Assembly: GCF_000968135.1 (NCBI RefSeq)
Contig: NZ_FO538765.1
Location: 3,360,001-3,424,000, forward strand
Length of the DNA: 64,000 nt
Source of the DNA: Magnetospira sp. QH-2
GTDB taxonomy: Bacteria > Pseudomonadota > Alphaproteobacteria > Rhodospirillales > Magnetospiraceae
Direction: 5' to 3'
Shown piece after piece: positions 61,770-64,000 of the stretch (the stretch's first letter is position 1; every line of letters begins with the position of its first letter). A program made the position numbers and the translations under genes. The notes under the pieces were generated by a model. The model saw only the letters and a program-made list of their open reading frames with translations. It searched no databases and was not told the origin of the DNA.

Positions 61770-62375
61770 TTAGGAGAAGATTTCCTTCCCAAGCGCGTTC
61801 AGTTCCTTGGCCCCCTTTCCTGAGGGCTCCAATTCAAAAACACCCAGCCCCTCGGAGAACGAGCGGCGGAAGACCATGCGTTGCGTCAGCCGGGAAGACA
61901 GGAACTCGATCTGTGGCAGCGACTGAAGCGCCTCCAGAGTTTCCCTGTTCTCGTGCGACAGCGGATGCGGGTCGGCGCGGTTGATGAAAGCCCGCATACG
62001 CGGCTTTTTCCGGCCGGCATGTTTCTTGACTAATTCAATGAATCGCTGGGTTGCCCAGACATCCGCCTGGCTCGGCGCCACCGGAATAATGATCTGATGG
62101 GCGCGCTTGATCCCTTCATGCACGCCAATCATGTCCGATGTTCCCACATCAACAATGACCTCGCCGGTTGCCCGGTCTGGGAGATCCCGTTCGTTCTTTA
62201 GCTGCGGCTCGTAGCCTTCGTCGCCGCGCAGCTCGAGCACATCGCGCAAGGTCGCCTGCGGATCCAGATCGCAGACGGTGACCTTGTCGCCCCGGGCAGC
62301 CAGCCAAAGAGCCAGATTGAAGGCCGCGGTGCTTTTACCCGTGCCACCTTTGAGATTGCCGACCAATGTAATCAT
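61770..62375 (-). CDS. ParA-family ATPase
   Basis: 201 residues. The deviant Walker A KGGTGKST is at residues 9-16, Walker A' DLDPQATL follows, and VDVGTSD with IIIPVAPSQAD corresponds to Walker B and the next strand. This short form resembles orphan ParA/MipZ-like proteins that position cargo along the nucleoid or membrane. No ParB or centromere repeats are adjacent, so chromosome partitioning is unlikely. It is 18 bp downstream of an exported-protein gene. Confidence 0.85.
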   Translation of the reverse strand: MITLVGNLKGGTGKSTAAFNLALWLAARGDKVTVCDLDPQATLRDVLELRGDEGYEPQLKNERDLPDRATGEVIVDVGTSDMIGVHEGIKRAHQIIIPVAPSQADVWATQRFIELVKKHAGRKKPRMRAFINRADPHPLSHENRETLEALQSLPQIEFLSSRLTQRMVFRRSFSEGLGVFELEPSGKGAKELNALGKEIFS

Positions 62376-62393
62376 TCAGCGTCTCCTTGTTTT

Positions 62394-63257
62394 TTAACGG
62401 CCGTAGGGAGAGGGATAGCGATACTGCCCACCTTGGGCCGGGTATTGCTGTCGTTGCGGCATTTGCCGGGCTCCCCCTTGCGGCGCCCCCCCTTGTCGCA
62501 TCCCGGCTGAGGGTGCCTGTTGCGGCTCCACTTTGCGATACCCTTGCGGGACTTGGAATAGATTCGTGTCCACCGGTCCCACGGCCAGATTCCGCAATTC
62601 GCGCAATTCGCCATTGGGCAGCTGTTCCCGGATACGGACTCCCAGGTCGGGATCCAACCACCATTCGCCAATCTGCGGCTGTTGTTCGGGCTCGGTATAG
62701 GTGGCTTTCCAGTGCAGGGTATCGCGACCAAGCACGGTTTCCTTTGCAACAAATTCCACCTGCATGACTTTGCCGTCGCTGCTTTCCCGCCGAACCACCT
62801 GCTTGCTTTTCGGGTCCCAGTAAACGGTCATGGTCCCCTGGGTCTTGCCCCCGCTGATCCGATAGGCTTCGGCGTTGATGGTCCCAGCCATCTTGGCCCC
62901 CAACGGCGTGCATGTCATCCCCGAGGGCGGTGCCGCACAGGGATTGGCCTGGGTTCCCGCACCCTGTGCGGGGGGAACCTTGCCTTTGAACTGCAAAAAG
63001 GTTTTGGTCGCGGGATCCAATACCAGCATTTCGCCCGACTTGGGTTTCATGATCTGGATCAACTGCTTTCCCTGCCGCGCATACTCCAAACGAATGGCGT
63101 CCTGGTCGCGCAGAATTCGGGCTTTCTGGATCACTTCCCCGCCAAGCTGACTGACCGCATCGGCAGAAAATGGCAACTCGGCGGCTTTGGCCCCCGTCAC
63201 CGTCCAGACCATGGGCACTGTCAACAGGGCCGCCAAAGCCATGAACCCGAATCTCAT
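62394..63257 (-). CDS. Exported protein with LolA/DUF4412-like body and Gln/Pro-rich tail
   Basis: 287 residues with a signal peptide (RFGFMALAALLTVPMVWTVTGAKA). The body has alternating strands such as DAIRLEYARQGKQLIQIMKPKSGEMLVLDPATKTFLQF, reminiscent of outer-membrane lipoprotein sorting or DUF4412 folds. Two Cys (CAAPPSGMTC) could form a disulfide. The last 45 residues are Gln/Pro/Gly/Tyr-rich. The ATG at 63257 has a GGGGGAAAGAA site. It sits between a sulfur-globule-like gene and parA-like on one strand. Its role is unknown. Confidence 0.7.
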   Translation of the reverse strand: MRFGFMALAALLTVPMVWTVTGAKAAELPFSADAVSQLGGEVIQKARILRDQDAIRLEYARQGKQLIQIMKPKSGEMLVLDPATKTFLQFKGKVPPAQGAGTQANPCAAPPSGMTCTPLGAKMAGTINAEAYRISGGKTQGTMTVYWDPKSKQVVRRESSDGKVMQVEFVAKETVLGRDTLHWKATYTEPEQQPQIGEWWLDPDLGVRIREQLPNGELRELRNLAVGPVDTNLFQVPQGYRKVEPQQAPSAGMRQGGAPQGGARQMPQRQQYPAQGGQYRYPSPYGR

Positions 63258-63364
63258 TTCTTTCCCCCTACGCTGAGTCTCAGCGGTATTCCCCCAGAAC
63301 GCGCGGAGCCGACACCGTCGCCCAATGGCGAACGGTGCCGACATCCATACGTCTAGGTCCAGTC

Positions 63365-63757
63365 TTACTGGGCCGGAGCCGGAGCAGCCGGAGCCGGAGC
63401 AACCGGGGCGCCATAGGGAACGCCATACGGGGCACCATACGGAGCACCATAGGGAGCGCCATAGCCGTAACCCGGGTGACCCCACGGGCCGCCGCCGTAG
63501 CCGTTGTAGCCATTGTAGCCGTTATAGCCGTTGTAGCCATTCCAGCTATTGTTGCCACGACCGCTGCCGCTCATACCGAAATTGAAGCTGCCGGAGCCAT
63601 CACCAAAGCCGGAACCGGAGCCATCGCCCCAACCGTTGTTGTTGCCCCAGCCGTTGTTGTTCCACGGACCGCCGCCCCACCAAGCGGAAGCGTCGGAAAC
63701 CGCGATACCGGTGCCCAGGGCCAAAGCCAGGGCAGAGGTCAAAAGAACTTTCTTCAT
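63365..63757 (-). CDS. Gly/Asn/Tyr-rich exported protein, sulfur-globule-protein-like
   Basis: 130 residues: a signal peptide (KKVLLTSALALALGTGIAVSDASA), then low-complexity repeats. WGNNNGWGDG runs come first, four tandem NGY units follow, then tandem GAPY units and a Pro/Ala tail. Secreted, small, Gly/Tyr/Asn-rich proteins of this type form the protein coat of periplasmic sulfur globules in purple sulfur bacteria (Sgp proteins). The sulfide:quinone reductase nearby supports this, but repetitive composition alone is not proof. A good AGGAG site stands before the ATG. Confidence 0.65.
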   Translation of the reverse strand: MKKVLLTSALALALGTGIAVSDASAWWGGGPWNNNGWGNNNGWGDGSGSGFGDGSGSFNFGMSGSGRGNNSWNGYNGYNGYNGYNGYGGGPWGHPGYGYGAPYGAPYGAPYGVPYGAPVAPAPAAPAPAQ

Positions 63758-63881
63758 GAACGTCGTCTCCTATGCATAGTCAGGTCCCTTGATTAAAAGG
63801 GCCGAATACCGGTCTAAGGGACCATTACCTGCATTCGACTAGTTCCGTTCAACCTCGTTGGGTCGAGCGAAATTCTCTATA

Positions 63882-64000
63882 TTACCAATTCGAGTACCCC
63901 GGCCAGACCTGACCAGCCCCGCCATTATACGGCCAAGCGCCAAAGCCAAGTCCTTGGCTACCACCGCCATAGGGGGAGAATTCATGAGGTCCGAAGTAAT
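63882..64000 (-). CDS. Gly/Tyr/Trp-rich protein, C-terminal fragment (second sulfur-globule-like protein)
   Basis: A frame open at the right edge of the window encodes 38 residues ending PGYSNW before TAA at 63884-63882. The sequence is rich in Gly, Tyr, Trp and Pro (FSPYGGGSQGLGFGAWPYNGG). It lies 125 bp upstream of the first sulfur-globule-like gene on the same strand. The beginning is outside the window. Composition and position suggest a paralogous envelope protein. Confidence 0.5.
   Translation of the reverse strand, partial: YFGPHEFSPYGGGSQGLGFGAWPYNGGAGQVWPGYSNW

Noticed and set aside
61770-62375. Replication origin or chromosome partition locus next to the ParA-like gene
   Set aside because: No parB, parS-like palindromes, dnaA or gidAB genes nearby.
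57836-64000. Magnetosome gene island, given the organism type
   Set aside because: No mam or mms-type gene is recognisable. The ParA-like and dynamin-like proteins alone do not justify it.

Overview
The window looks like a chromosomal segment of a GC-rich alphaproteobacterium, most likely in or near the Rhodospirillales. The markers are the order rnd-lptC-lptA-lptB-rpoN-hpf-ptsN, the pair divK-pleD, proA-nadD-rsfS-rlmH, hisZ-purA, and an NDUFA9-like complex I protein. A type I sulfide:quinone reductase and Gly/Tyr/Asn-rich proteins resembling sulfur-globule envelope proteins point to a sulfide oxidiser. Bacteriohemerythrin, cytochrome c and several sensor kinases suggest life across oxygen gradients. 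A sulfur-oxidising marine spirillum (for example a relative of Magnetospira) would fit, but that is inference: no magnetosome gene is present.

Layout. 1-4.9 kb: sugar or polyol-acid catabolic operon (TPP enzyme, aldehyde dehydrogenase, IlvD/EDD dehydratase, TIM-barrel isomerase). 4.9-7.4 kb: polysaccharide deacetylase, a gene-poor 650 bp gap and a glycosyltransferase. 7.4-13.4 kb: LPS export, sigma-54, hibernation factor, EIIA-Ntr and an RNase D-type exonuclease. 13.56-15.84 kb: a mini-island at the 3' end of tRNA-Leu(CAG), with 21-bp direct repeats, arm-type-like repeats, an integrase N-terminal remnant, a PIN-like protein and a small membrane protein. 16-19 kb: housekeeping genes.

19.1-26.3 kb is the most unusual accessory region. 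It holds a PcfJ-like/leucine-rich protein, a type I secretion-like ABC exporter with degenerate ATPase motifs, an HlyD adaptor fused to an N-terminal cyclic-nucleotide-binding domain, and a lysine-free, extremely acidic Pro/Glu/Gly/Met repeat protein with its own promoter, operator-like palindrome and terminator. My hypothesis is a cyclic-nucleotide-responsive secretion system with a repeat-protein substrate. 26.4-37.3 kb: two sensor kinases (one translationally coupled to a PhnD-like binding protein), cytochrome c, rlmH-rsfS-nadD-proA, and an 868-residue beta-lactamase-fold/CNB/hemerythrin fusion.

37.4-47.9 kb: RNase R, an S41 protease, rpmG, divK-pleD, a Crp-family regulator, a GT2 glycosyltransferase, a gamma-glutamyltransferase-like enzyme and a SLAC1/TDT transporter. 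48.1-57.8 kb: a ChaN-like PDZ protein coupled to an M1 peptidase, two small exported proteins, hisZ-purA, and a tail-anchored pseudokinase with a membrane partner. 57.8-64 kb, all on the minus strand: sulfide:quinone reductase, dynamin-like GTPase, TPR protein, ParA-like ATPase, an exported protein and two sulfur-globule-like proteins, the last cut by the window edge. No CRISPR array, rRNA or insertion sequence was seen. All domain assignments were made by eye from motifs; no database search was run.
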